Under the pieces are notes generated by a model. The model saw only the letters and a program-made list of their open reading frames with translations, did not search any database and was not told where the DNA came from. A stretch of DNA of 64,000 bases, taken from assembly GCA_963839475.1 (NCBI GenBank), contig CAWIVH010000012.1:1-64000 (forward strand), read 5' to 3'. Positions 1 through 9,574 of this stretch are shown in pieces. The position numbers and the translations under genes were made by a program. Each line of letters opens with the position of its first letter. The first letter of the stretch is position 1. This DNA comes from CAWIVH01 sp963839475. GTDB lineage: Bacteria; Acidobacteriota; UBA6911.

Positions 1-3000
1 CGTGAACGGATAGTAAGTGCGGGTGTTGTTGTTCTCGTTCGACTCCGGCACCGACGACAGTGCGTCCGCATACACCCCGACATAATACGTGCCCGGCGCG
101 ACCGTCCCCGGAATCGTGCAGTTCTTCGTCATTGTTCGCGATTCCCCGGGCGCATAACTGTAGAGATCGGAACACAGGTACGTGTCAGAGCTGTTGATCG
201 TGCTGTCCGTCGATAGATAAAGGTACGTGGCCGCACTCGATGTAGATTGGCCCCCCTGATTCCGAACCGTAAACGTCACGCTGATCGAACCCCCCGGCAC
301 CTGCGAACTCGGACTCACCGTCACACTGTCCACTACCAGATCCGGCTGAGTGCCTATGGTGATCGTGGTCGATCCCGTGTTGTTCCCTTCGTTGGATTCG
401 GATACCGTATTGGCCGTATCGGCTATTACACCCACGTAATATGTGCCGTTGCCCGTCGTTGACGGTATGGTGCCGGGTATATTGCTGCACGTGTACGATG
501 CCCCCGCTGCCAAACTGCCGATATTGCAGTTTGCCAGCAACTGGTCCCCGCCCGTGATCGTCGTATCCGGCGAGAGCCGCACATCGTTCGAGAAGATGCT
601 CGCCGCCTGCGTCCCCTGGTTCACTATTGTGAAACTCACCGTGATTCCGCTGCCCGGCGTGACCGTGGTAGGCGTCACCGAGACGTTCTGCACTACCAGG
701 TCCGGTAGCGGCGGCTGCGATACCGTGAACGGATAGTAAGTGCGGGTGTTGTTGTTCTCGTTCGACTCCGGCACCGACGACAGTGCGTCCGCATACACCC
801 CGACATAATACGTGCCCGGCGCGACCGTCCCCGGAATCGTGCAGTTCTTCGTCATTGTTCGCGATTCCCCGGGCGCATAACTGTAGAGATCGGAACACAG
901 GTACGTGTCAGAGCTGTTGATCGTGCTGTCCGTCGATAGATAAAGGTACGTGGCCGCACTCGATGTAGATTGGCCCCCCTGATTCCGAACCGTAAACGTC
1001 ACGCTGATCGAACCCCCCGGCACCTGCGAACTCGGACTCACCGTCACACTGTTCACTACCAGATCCGGCTGAGTGCCTATGGTGATCGTGGTCGATCCCG
1101 TGTTGTTCCCTTCGTTGGATTCGGATACCGTATTGGCCGTATCGGCTATTACACCCACGTAATATGTGCCGTTGCCCGTCGTTGACGGTATGGTGCCGGG
1201 TATATTGCTGCACGTGTACGATGCCCCCGCTGCCAAACTGCCGATATTGCAGTTTGCCAGCAACTGGTCCCCGCCCGTGATCGTCGTATCCGGCGAGAGC
1301 CGCACATCGTTCGAGAAGATGCTCGCCGCCTGCGTCCCCTGGTTCACTATTGTGAAACTCACCGTGATTCCGCTGCCCGGCGTGACCGTGGTAGGCGTCA
1401 CCGAGACGTTCTGCACTACCAGGTCCGGTAGCGGCGGCTGCGATACCGTGAACGGATAGTAAGTGCGGGTGTTGTTGTTCTCGTTCGACTCCGGCACCGA
1501 CGACAGTGCGTCCGCATACACCCCGACATAATACGTGCCCGGCGCGACCGTCCCCGGAATCGTGCAGTTCTTCGTCATTGTTCGCGATTCCCCGGGCGCA
1601 TAACTGTAGAGATCGGAACACAGGTACGTGTCAGAGCTGTTGATCGTGCTGTCCGTCGATAGATAAAGGTACGTGGCCGCACTCGATGTAGATTGGCCCC
1701 CCTGATTCCGAACCGTAAACGTCACGCTGATCGAACCCCCCGGCACCTGCGAACTCGGACTCACCGTCACACTGTCCACTACCAGATCCGGCTGAGTGCC
1801 TATGGTGATCGTGGTCGATCCCGTGTTGTTCCCTTCGTTGGATTCGGATACCGTATTGGCCGTATCGGCTATTACACCCACGTAATATGTGCCGTTGCCC
1901 GTCGTTGACGGTATGGTGCCGGGTATATTGCTGCACGTGTACGATGCCCCCGCTGCCAAACTGCCGATATTGCAGTTTGCCAGCAACTGGTCCCCGCCCG
2001 TGATCGTCGTATCCGGCGAGAGCCGCACATCGTTCGAGAAGATGCTCGCCGCCTGCGTCCCCTGGTTCACTATTGTGAAACTCACCGTGATTCCGCTGCC
2101 CGGCGTGACCGTGGTAGGCGTCACCGAGACGTTCTGCACTACCAGGTCCGGTAGCGGCGGCTGCGATACCGTGAACGGATAGTAAGTGCGGGTGTTGTTG
2201 TTCTCGTTCGACTCCGGCACCGACGACAGTGCGTCCGCATACACCCCGACATAATACGTGCCCGGCGCGACCGTCCCCGGAATCGTGCAGTTCTTCGTCA
2301 TTGTTCGCGATTCCCCGGGCGCATAACTGTAGAGATCGGAACACAGGTACGTGTCAGAGCTGTTGATCGTGCTGTCCGTCGATAGATAAAGGTACGTGGC
2401 CGCACTCGATGTAGATTGGCCCCCCTGATTCCGAACCGTAAACGTCACGCTGATCGAACCCCCCGGCACCTGCGAACTCGGACTCACCGTCACACTGTTC
2501 ACTACCAGATCCGGCTGAGTGCCTATGGTGATCGTGGTCGATCCCGTGTTGTTCCCTTCGTTGGATTCGGATACCGTATTGGCCGTATCGGCTATTACAC
2601 CCACGTAATATGTGCCGTTGCCCGTCGTTGACGGTATGGTGCCGGGTATATTGCTGCACGTGTACGATGCCCCCGCTGCCAGAACTGCCGATATTGCAGT
2701 TTGCCAGCAACTGGTCCCCGCCCGTGATCGTCGTATCCGGCGAGAGCCGCACATCGTTCGAGAAGATGCTCGCCGCCTGCGTCCCCTGGTTCACTATTGT
2801 GAAACTCACCGTGATTCCGCTGCCCGGCGTGACCGTGGTAGGCGTCACCGAGACGTTCTGCACTACCAGGTCCGGTAGCGGCGGCTGCGATACCGTGAAC
2901 GGATAGTAAGTGCGGGTGTTGTTGTTCTCGTTCGACTCCGGCACCGACGACAGTGCGTCCGCATACACCCCGACATAATACGTGCCCGGCGCGACCGTCC

Positions 3001-3960
3001 CCGGAATCGTGCAGTTCTTCGTCATTGTTCGCGATTCCCCGGGCGCATAACTGTAGAGATCGGAACACAGGTACGTGTCAGAGCTGTTGATCGTGCTGTC
3101 CGTCGATAGATAAAGGTACGTGGCCGCACTCGATGTAGATTGGCCCCCCTGATTCCGAACCGTAAACGTCACGCTGATCGAACCCCCCGGCACCTGCGAA
3201 CTCGGACTCACCGTCACACTGTCCACTACCAGATCCGGCTGAGTGCCTATGGTGATCGTGGTCGATCCCGTGTTGTTCCCTTCGTTGGATTCGGATACCG
3301 TATTGGCCGTATCGGCTATTACACCCACGTAATATGTGCCGTTGCCCGTCGTTGACGGTATGGTGCCGGGTATATTGCTGCACGTGTACGATGCCCCCGC
3401 TGCCAAACTGCCGATATTGCAGTTTGCCAGCAACTGGTCCCCGCCCGTGATCGTCGTATCCGGCGAGAGCCGCACATCGTTCGAGAAGATGCTCGCCGCC
3501 TGCGTCCCCTGGTTCACTATTGTGAAACTCACCGTGATTCCGCTGCCCGGCGTGACCGTGGTAGGCGTCACCGAGACGTTCTGCACTACCAGGTCCGGTA
3601 GCGGCGGCTGCGATACCGTGAACGGATAGTAAGTGCGGGTGTTGTTGTTCTCGTTCGACTCCGGCACCGACGACAGTGCGTCCGCATACACCCCGACATA
3701 ATACGTGCCCGGCGCGACCGTCCCCGGAATCGTGCAGTTCTTCGTCATTGTTCGCGATTCCCCGGGCGCATAACTGTAGAGATCGGAACACAGGTACGTG
3801 TCAGAGCTGTTGATCGTGCTGTCCGTCGATAGATAAAGGTACGTGGCCGCACTCGATGTAGATTGGCCCCCCTGATTCCGAACCGTAAACGTCACGCTGA
3901 TCGAACCCCCCGGCACCTGCGAACTCGGACTCACCGTCACACTGTTCACTACCAGATCCG
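1..3960 (-). repeat. 723-bp tandem repeat array encoding paired CARDB domains
   Basis: About 5.5 near-identical copies of a 723-bp unit are visible: equivalent points recur at 185, 908, 1631, 2354, 3078 and 3801. The step is 724 across the copy with the extra base. The only other difference I saw is a C/T change at the VDS/VNS codon that alternates from copy to copy. The array continues beyond base 1. The unit is an exact multiple of three, so copy-number change would keep the reading frame. Confidence 0.95.
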
Positions 3961-4390
3961 GTAAGCTTGCAGCAGTTTGAACATACCATGTATATGCGGA
4001 AGAATTATCAACTGTGGCCTTCCATTGGCCGGTTTCGGTTTTTGAAGAAAATACATAATAGGAGCCGGAGCTTGAATGTGATTCTGGAATACCACTGGGC
4101 GAGGTGGCCGTAAATGTGTACGGTGACGTCGCAGTAGTGCGCCAAACACTAAATGAGTAAGTTGATCCAGCATCAATATTTACAGTGCCACCATTAGCAA
4201 TGGTCTGATTTGAATAGGTAGTAGCGTTGAGGACATAAGTAATCGTGACGTGGTCTACACTCGCACCTGTGGCTAACACGGGTACAGCCCATAAAACTAG
4301 TATGGCGGTTACCCCTAGCAGGGTAAACGTCGCTTTGGATAAGGAAGCAATATTGCCTATTCTTAAATTGCTTTTATTCCGATTATTCAT
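1..4390 (-). CDS. Secreted CARDB-repeat protein, 3' truncated by window edge and frameshifted
   Basis: A signal peptide (residues 1-41, hydrophobic core ILVLWAVPVLA) is followed by about 100 residues of unique sequence. A long array of CARDB-type beta-sandwich domains then begins at the first PDLVV motif near 3960. Each 241-residue unit holds two such domains, A (PDLVV[ND]SVTVSPSSQ) and B (PDLVVQNVSVTP); each carries two cysteines that could pair, and each ends in an ESNE/EGNNT motif. CARDB domains are known as adhesion or scaffold modules of exported proteins; a surface or matrix role is inferred. A single extra G at 2682 shifts the frame. Downstream of it the CARDB frame stays open to base 1, so the gene is either a recent pseudogene, variable, or carries a sequence error. 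The start ATG at 4390 is preceded by a weak AGGATATAGG. The 5' part is much AT-richer than the array. The protein end lies outside the window. Confidence 0.8.
2681..2684 (-). other. Single-base insertion breaking the CARDB frame
   Basis: The plus strand reads GCCAGAACTG here, while the other copies in the array read GCCAAACTG. The extra G changes the peptide after NCNIGS from LAAGASYTC to SGSGGIVHV and moves translation into a shadow frame that stops near 2354. The four remaining bases of context are unchanged. Confidence 0.85.
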
Positions 4391-5392
4391 GACCTATATC
4401 CTAATTTGATCTGGTTGGATTCATATTAATCGACCAAAGTATTGCATAACATGATGATAAGCGAGAATTTTCTACGGGAGGAATGCAATTTCCTTTTGAC
4501 ATTCATCGAGAAATTAACCTTCCTTGACGTTCCTAATTCCCGTTCAAATCGCGAACGCATGCAAAATCTATGTTCTAATTAGATGTGTTGGGCTACTTGT
4601 AATACTAATTGGCCAATATCTTCTGATTAAGCTATTTGGATTATGTAAACTGTTGATACATCTCCATTGGCTTTCTTTCACATCTGTACCTAGAATCATC
4701 GTGGGTTGCATAGATATCATTGTATTCCAGAGTACTGGCAGGGTATTTGCCTAAGATATGGCATCCAATGATCCGTTCGGTGATCCTAAAATTAAAAGGT
4801 CCATAGATTAATAAATAGCAACGTAGGCGATTTGGCGTATTAACGGGGGAAAAATCAAGCGAATTCAAGCGAATTCAAGCGAATTGATGGCTTTTTCGCT
4901 TCCCCGCCTATTGCGCAGCGTCCGGGTAGGATTGTTTTGTTGGATTAATATTTCAGATTATAAAATTAGTTTTCAAAATCCTTAAAAGTACCGACAGTTC
5001 ATAGTCTATGATCTCGATTAATACCGAATCGCCTGATCATAGCCGGGCACGAAGGATCCGCGGTTTTCTAACTTGGTGGAACTTCAGAACGAGTAAATTT
5101 GAGATTCAAAAAGACATGCTTTGAGATTTGCTAATTTCATTTGGACGAACAGCGCTATGAAAATGAAATTGTTTATCTTGATTGCGGAAGCGCTGTGAAT
5201 GAACTGTTGGTCGCTCGCCCCTATCTCATTTTGAATCATCTATGGGCCTGAGTCCGCTCAAGTCAGACTGCAACTCCTTATCCGGAGTAGTTCGCGGCAG
5301 CGATCGCCCAATTGGCGCACCTCAGATCGTCTTGTTGCCGGCTTATTTGCGCTCCTCATTCGCCCCGACAAGACTGTGATTCCGGGTCCCGC
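4391..5392. other. AT-rich intergenic desert, no gene recognised
   Basis: About 1 kb separates the CARDB gene start from the end of the HTH/FG-GAP gene. Short open frames on both strands have no recognisable motif, no good ribosome binding site and poor composition. Lines I counted are near 40% GC, against about 57% in the array. The upstream control region of the CARDB gene must lie here, but I could not pick a convincing promoter. A short 10-bp tandem repeat sits at 4857-4885. Confidence 0.6.
4857..4885. repeat. 10-bp tandem repeat, almost three copies
   Basis: The unit AAGCGAATTC is repeated 2.9 times head to tail inside the AT-rich desert. No coding frame or known site overlaps it. Confidence 0.8.
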
Positions 5393-6706
5393 TTAATGGG
5401 TCGCTGGCGTTCCGCTTCTGCCGATTGATCGCAGCAATCGTTCTGCTTCTGCGGATTCCACAAATTCACTCGTGATCAAACCTTCGGCGTGCAATCGACG
5501 GTGCATCACCCGGTACGAATCGGCAAATCCGACCTGAAAAACCGAGAAATCAGAAGGGCGAATCGAATAGTGGATGCTCGCGAGGCCCTGGCCGCAATCT
5601 TCCACAACTTCCACCCCGATAAGGCCGGCACTCAGGGTGATCTGCCAACCATGATTATAGGGGCCCCCACAACCGTCGTTAACAAGACTGCGAGGGAAAA
5701 AGATCCTCGCGCGCTCCCGACCCCTTGGGAAACCCACGAGTTGAGAGCGTGGAGCATCCTCCTGCGACGCTCCAGTCATTTCATCAGGGTCGAGAACCAC
5801 GAACGTTGCAGCCTGACGCGGATTACAGACGCCACTTAAGTACAGCAGATTGACCCCGTCACCATCCGGATCGCCGATGGCCGCAGTGTTCCTCCCAACT
5901 CCGAGGTGCCCAGCATGCCAATACTCATGCTGCAAAACGCCAGCAGGCGAGAGAAGGCATACTCGAGAAAACTCTTCGCTATTATGCACCGCAACAACAA
6001 GTATCGCCTGCTGCCTGCGCCGGCCGAGGGACCCGACAACTAGTTTCGTTATCGAGAACGCGTCTGCAATACGGTAGCCGGATGCCGTAGTTGCCCCTCG
6101 ACCAGCATCAACAGTCCATTTGACCGCTCCCGCATCTGAAAAACAATAGATCTTGGAATGGCCGGGACAGTCGGTGCACGAAACACGCTCCCCCAAAAGC
6201 ACTTCCTGCCGGCCATCACCGTCCACATCCACTATCGACAGCAGATTCCCGAAATCATTGGATGCTGGGGAGTAACATTCCGGAATGAGGGCACGCTCAA
6301 ACTTGTGCCGCCAAAGTTCGGCGCCTTGATCATTAAGCATCACCAGGACATTCCGTTCGATCCGCCATTGTGCCGGCACTTTGCCGCGGCCGACGATGTG
6401 GGAAATGCCCGCCCCAATTCCGAGAAGAAAAAGCACAGAAACAACAGCAAATATCGCAATAGAGCGGCCGCGTAGTGCTCGCACCGATCGTCGATTCTCT
6501 GGCTCGCGCAGCCCATTCTGCACCATCGCGGCAGGGCCGGAGTTCTTCCACGCCTCCAGCTCCGCAACGATCGCCAGCACCCGCCCGCGTCCCCCGGGCA
6601 ATCGCCGGATCGGGAGCCCGCGCTCCGATTCCCACAACTGTGCCGTGCGCACCGTCACTTTCAGATACGCCGCAATCTCTTTCCAGGAGGTCAGCTCTTC
6701 AGCCAC
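5393..6706 (-). CDS. HTH / membrane segment / FG-GAP-like sensor protein
   Basis: The N-terminus carries an excisionase/MerR-like helix-turn-helix (ELTSWKEIAAYLKVTVRTAQ, with WESERGLPIRR following). A linker and one hydrophobic membrane segment (SIAIFAVVSVLFLLGIGAGI) come next. The large exterior part contains a calcium-type FG-GAP/VCBS signature (VDVDGDGRQEVLLG) and a second, weaker one (GDPDGDGVNLLYL). This order, cytoplasmic DNA-binding head plus exported repeat domain, is a hallmark of Acidobacteriota proteins of unknown ligand; one-component signalling across the membrane is inferred. The open frame extends to a TTG at 6751. I chose the GTG at 6706 because GAAAGG lies six bases before it and the conserved HTH begins directly after it. 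The gene stands alone between two long non-coding stretches. Confidence 0.75.
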   Translation of the reverse strand: MAEELTSWKEIAAYLKVTVRTAQLWESERGLPIRRLPGGRGRVLAIVAELEAWKNSGPAAMVQNGLREPENRRSVRALRGRSIAIFAVVSVLFLLGIGAGISHIVGRGKVPAQWRIERNVLVMLNDQGAELWRHKFERALIPECYSPASNDFGNLLSIVDVDGDGRQEVLLGERVSCTDCPGHSKIYCFSDAGAVKWTVDAGRGATTASGYRIADAFSITKLVVGSLGRRRQQAILVVAVHNSEEFSRVCLLSPAGVLQHEYWHAGHLGVGRNTAAIGDPDGDGVNLLYLSGVCNPRQAATFVVLDPDEMTGASQEDAPRSQLVGFPRGRERARIFFPRSLVNDGCGGPYNHGWQITLSAGLIGVEVVEDCGQGLASIHYSIRPSDFSVFQVGFADSYRVMHRRLHAEGLITSEFVESAEAERLLRSIGRSGTPATH

Positions 6707-6944
6707 CAAACGCCTTTCATTAGGAATGGATAAGCAGGGCGCACGCCGCAAGACCCCGCGCTAGCCCTCCTCACTCGATGCTTCCCTTGTACCTCAAGCG
6801 TCAACGCCTATCCTAGCATAACCCCCGATACGACTGATGTAGCATGAGATGCAGCGGTAACTGCTGGGACAATGATGTTATAAAGACTTTCTTTGGGATA
6901 CTCAGAGCCGAGCTGATTTATTACTGAAAGTTCTGCATTCTGCC

Positions 6945-7118
6945 GTGTCGGCAGCAACCATCGTTGCCGGCAGCTCTCAGCTGGATTTTCCGTTCGATTC
7001 ATCCAAACTGATTCCGGGCACCTATACTTTGAGTCTTCTCCAACCCGGCACCGACGAATGGATCTACTATGTTGTTAAAGTTATCGGGGCCCTGAACCTT
7101 GGACAAAAGAAGGAATAG
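6945..7118 (+). pseudogene. Possible remnant of a secreted or domain-end gene
   Basis: An open stretch of 57 codons from a GTG reads like the end of a beta-rich domain (SSQLDFPFDSSKLIPGTYTL, then DEWIYYVVKVIG) and closes with TAG. The frame is open upstream only to a stop at 6873 and has no ribosome binding site or start of the usual kind. The peptide looks protein-like rather than random, so I list it as a candidate gene fragment. I do not recognise the family. Confidence 0.25.
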
Positions 7119-7229
7119 GTGCCTCTCTGACCTTCACATTCGGAAGGTACGCAAGCTCGTTGCGCGCCATGGCAATGAAAAGAAGAAAGGAGTTCGCTGA
7201 GCGCGCGATGCGTCATTCTACCCAAGGCC

Positions 7230-7670
7230 CTACGGATTAAAAAACTCCTTCGGCGGCTTCTTGGTCTTTTCATCCAGGATGGTACAGAACTTATTCCGCT
7301 TCATCGGACGAACGTGGTGGTATCGCCGATACTCCCCCCAATCCCTGACGCAGATCATGGTACGTGCATTCAGCTTAACCGTTATCATCTGGGCCAGGGT
7401 GTCCATAATGACCGAATGCGCGTACCGTGCTGTGCCGAAACTCGAACTCCAGGCATGGGTCGTTCCCCACAAAACAAAGTTATAGGGACGAAAGCGGTGC
7501 CCGGTGAAATACTCCTCATCCTCTTCACGGGAACTCAGGCCAAATTCGATAAAATTGAAGAACCAGTATTCTTTTCTGCCGGCCCGGATCAGGAAATCAC
7601 TGGCCAGGATTTTGAGCAGGTCGCCCTTGGAACCATTGAACTTGATAAATATGTCCACGGTTATGCTCAT
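7230..7670 (-). CDS. Hypothetical protein, 146 residues
   Basis: I do not recognise the family. The start is well supported: GAGGAGG lies just upstream of the ATG. The protein is rich in aromatic and charged residues, has no signal peptide or membrane segment, and ends in a basic, lysine-rich tail (KRNKFC... KTKKPPKEFF). It is likely cytoplasmic. It lies 60 bp downstream of the ARPP-1 gene on the same strand and may be cotranscribed with it. Small single-domain proteins of this size in accessory stretches are often immunity or modulator proteins, but nothing in the sequence shows that here. Confidence 0.65.
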   Translation of the reverse strand: MSITVDIFIKFNGSKGDLLKILASDFLIRAGRKEYWFFNFIEFGLSSREEDEEYFTGHRFRPYNFVLWGTTHAWSSSFGTARYAHSVIMDTLAQMITVKLNARTMICVRDWGEYRRYHHVRPMKRNKFCTILDEKTKKPPKEFFNP

Positions 7671-7730
7671 GAAACCTCCTCGCCAGAGAATCTCCTCCGA
7701 TTACGACCTCGGCTGTTACGTTAATTCCTG

Positions 7731-8732
7731 TCAGTACACGTGAGGGTCCATTTCACGGTGGGGCTTGGCCGTGCGGCCGGATCCGGTTGAAAGCCGGAAG
7801 GCGCTGAGGTGAACCACCCGCTCCTGCTTCGCCAGAGCAGCGCCCGTCAGCCAGCGCGCCGACAAGCGCACATCCTCGCCTTCGCCTATGGCTGGAAACG
7901 ATTCGAGCTTGGCCCGCCGAACCCGATCCATGAATCTTGCGGCTGAGGCAGCATCAGCCGCTTTGGTCTCCTTTTTGGCGGCCATCGATGTGCTGAGAGC
8001 ATCCAGGGCATAGCTTCTCAGCAGCTTCGGGTAGAGCTTTCGCAGGGTGGTGGGGCAATCGAAGAGGTCAAAGCCTGTCACCCGGCCGTCGATGCCGAAC
8101 ATGATGCCTGTCTGCCCTTTCTCTGGCGCAAACGCACGGACATAGTCCTCCAGCGCCGCCGTGTGCCGCTCAAAGATATCGCTCATCGCCGATGTATCCG
8201 ATGATGCCGCCAACTTGGAGATCTTCTGGTCGATATCCATCCAGACCATGCCCTGGTCCGAGTGCCTTTGGCCGCTGACCTTCATGGAATCCGTCACGTG
8301 GGACATCCTCTTCGCCCGGCCCTCGGCAAAATGCGCGTGTGGCGCCGAGGCAAATTCTTGAGACCGGTGGCGCCAGCGTCCTCTTTCGACGCAGGAAACC
8401 GGAATAACAAGGGTCTTCCCCGCGGGGACCAGGATGCTCAGGTTGAGCACCCGGTTCTGCTTGGCCCCGATCAATTCCTCCCCGTCGAGTAGAAATACCG
8501 GCAGTTTTGCCTCGTTGACGAACTTCAGCTCAGGAACCGATCCCGCATCCGTCACTTCGGTGATGTGCGCCGACTTCTGCGCCAGCGCCTGATCCAGGGT
8601 GAGATAGCCGGCGCTCCCCCTTTTTCCCCCGAGGATCGGGAAAAGGGTCAGATTACGGAAAGCCTTGGGTGTACCGATTTTGACACCTAAAATCGTATCC
8701 GATATGGATTTCAAGCTGCCTCCTGCGCGCAT
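7731..8732 (-). CDS. ARPP-1 family (DUF6569-like) protein
   Basis: The sequence fits the ARPP-1 domain family along its full length. It has the front block FRNLTLFPILGG and the segment LTLDQALAQ. The core reads GSVPELKFVNEAKLPVFLLD, then GEELIGAKQNRVLN, then ILVPAGKTLVIPVSCVERGRW. Further on are MSDIFE and the late block PKLLRSYALDAL. No enzymatic activity is established for the family as far as I know. It is named for its association with ADP-ribosylglycohydrolase and rhodanese-phosphatase genes, so a role in stress or NAD/ADP-ribose biology is only a family-level hint. No signal peptide is seen. The ATG at 8732 has AGGTGG close upstream; an in-frame TTG at 8714 after AGGAGG is an alternative start. 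Confidence 0.75.
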   Translation of the reverse strand: MRAGGSLKSISDTILGVKIGTPKAFRNLTLFPILGGKRGSAGYLTLDQALAQKSAHITEVTDAGSVPELKFVNEAKLPVFLLDGEELIGAKQNRVLNLSILVPAGKTLVIPVSCVERGRWRHRSQEFASAPHAHFAEGRAKRMSHVTDSMKVSGQRHSDQGMVWMDIDQKISKLAASSDTSAMSDIFERHTAALEDYVRAFAPEKGQTGIMFGIDGRVTGFDLFDCPTTLRKLYPKLLRSYALDALSTSMAAKKETKAADAASAARFMDRVRRAKLESFPAIGEGEDVRLSARWLTGAALAKQERVVHLSAFRLSTGSGRTAKPHREMDPHVY

Positions 8733-8932
8733 GGGCCCACCTGCCCTTCGTGGAGCAGAAAGCAGGTTAAAGCCTTGATTTTATTGACTTCCAACGACTT
8801 GATGATAGCTGCCGGCAGTGACATCCGGGATCCTTCGCAATCATCCCGCCAGGACTGGAGGCTGGCCCGTGTTGCTTCTGTCGCTTGCCTCGTTATGACG
8901 ATATAGCTATCCTGTATGTACGAGGTGAGATT

Positions 8933-9160
8933 ATGGTGAAGCGACTTACGAAGACCGGCAATAGTCTGGCGCTGGTCCTGGACAAGCCCTTGCTGCAGGC
9001 CGCTGGAATCACTGCGGAAACCCCGCTGGATATTTCCACGGACGGGGATGTGATAGTCATCACGCCGGTTCGAAAAAAACAGCGGTCGGATAAGATCCGC
9101 AATGCGGTCGAAGCAATCCACAAGGACTATGCCGGGGTTTTCCGGCGACTGGCAGAATGA
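8933..9160 (+). CDS. AbrB/MazE-type antitoxin
   Basis: This 75-residue protein begins with the swapped-hairpin AbrB/MazE DNA-binding pattern (MVKRLTKTGNSLALVLDKPL, then LLQAAGITAETPLDISTDGD). It ends in a short charged tail expected to wrap the toxin. GAGGTGAG lies immediately before the ATG at 8933, so I prefer this start over an upstream frame extension. Its stop overlaps the start of the next gene by four bases (ATGA), the usual translational coupling of an antitoxin to its toxin. By family knowledge it should neutralise the Doc-type toxin and repress its own promoter. Confidence 0.85.
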   Translation: MVKRLTKTGNSLALVLDKPLLQAAGITAETPLDISTDGDVIVITPVRKKQRSDKIRNAVEAIHKDYAGVFRRLAE

Positions 9161-9549
9161 TGTCCCCCACATTCCTGACGCTCGAAGAGGTATTGGCTCT
9201 TCATAAAGATCAGATTTCCCGTTATGGGGGAATTTCCGGTGTGCGGGACATGGGATTGCTGAGTTCCGCCATCGGAATGCCGTCTGCTACTTTTGCCGGT
9301 GAGTTTTTACACAATGACATCTTGGAGATGGCCGCGGCTTATCTCTTCCATATCGCGAAAAATCATCCGTTCCTGGACGGCAACAAGCGAACGGCATTGG
9401 CAGCCGCTCTGGTATTTTTATGGCTGAACGGTATCAGGCTTTTCTCCGATGAAGACGGCATCTACGAACTGGTGGCAGGAGTGGCGTCCGGAAGCAAAGC
9501 TAAATCCGAGGCAGCTGTATTTCTGAAAAATCATTGCCGCCCCGTCTGA
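9157..9549 (+). CDS. doc: Doc (death-on-curing) family Fic toxin
   Basis: The 130-residue protein has the compact Fic fold of Doc toxins. The catalytic loop is HPFLDGNKRTA at residues 70-80, preceded by the helix EMAAAYLFHIAKN. The N-terminal segment FLTLEEVLALHKDQI is typical for the family. Doc of phage P1 phosphorylates and inactivates elongation factor Tu; the histidine, asparagine, lysine and arginine of the loop are all present here, so an active toxin is expected. The gene overlaps the AbrB-type antitoxin by four bases and forms a bicistronic type II toxin-antitoxin system with it. P1 Phd is of a different antitoxin family, but AbrB/MazE-like partners for Doc toxins are common in bacteria. 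Confidence 0.9.
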   Translation: MMSPTFLTLEEVLALHKDQISRYGGISGVRDMGLLSSAIGMPSATFAGEFLHNDILEMAAAYLFHIAKNHPFLDGNKRTALAAALVFLWLNGIRLFSDEDGIYELVAGVASGSKAKSEAAVFLKNHCRPV

Positions 9550-9574
9550 CTCCCATTGATACGCACTGGAATTC

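Noticed and set aside
185..3791. Repeated 237-residue minus-strand open frames and matching 71- and 97-residue plus-strand frames in the array
   Set aside because: They are other reading frames of the same CARDB repeat, conserved only because the DNA repeats. Their peptides lack any domain pattern.
4524..4868. Two overlapping small frames on opposite strands in the AT-rich desert
   Set aside because: No ribosome binding site, no motif, and they overlap each other; composition looks non-coding.
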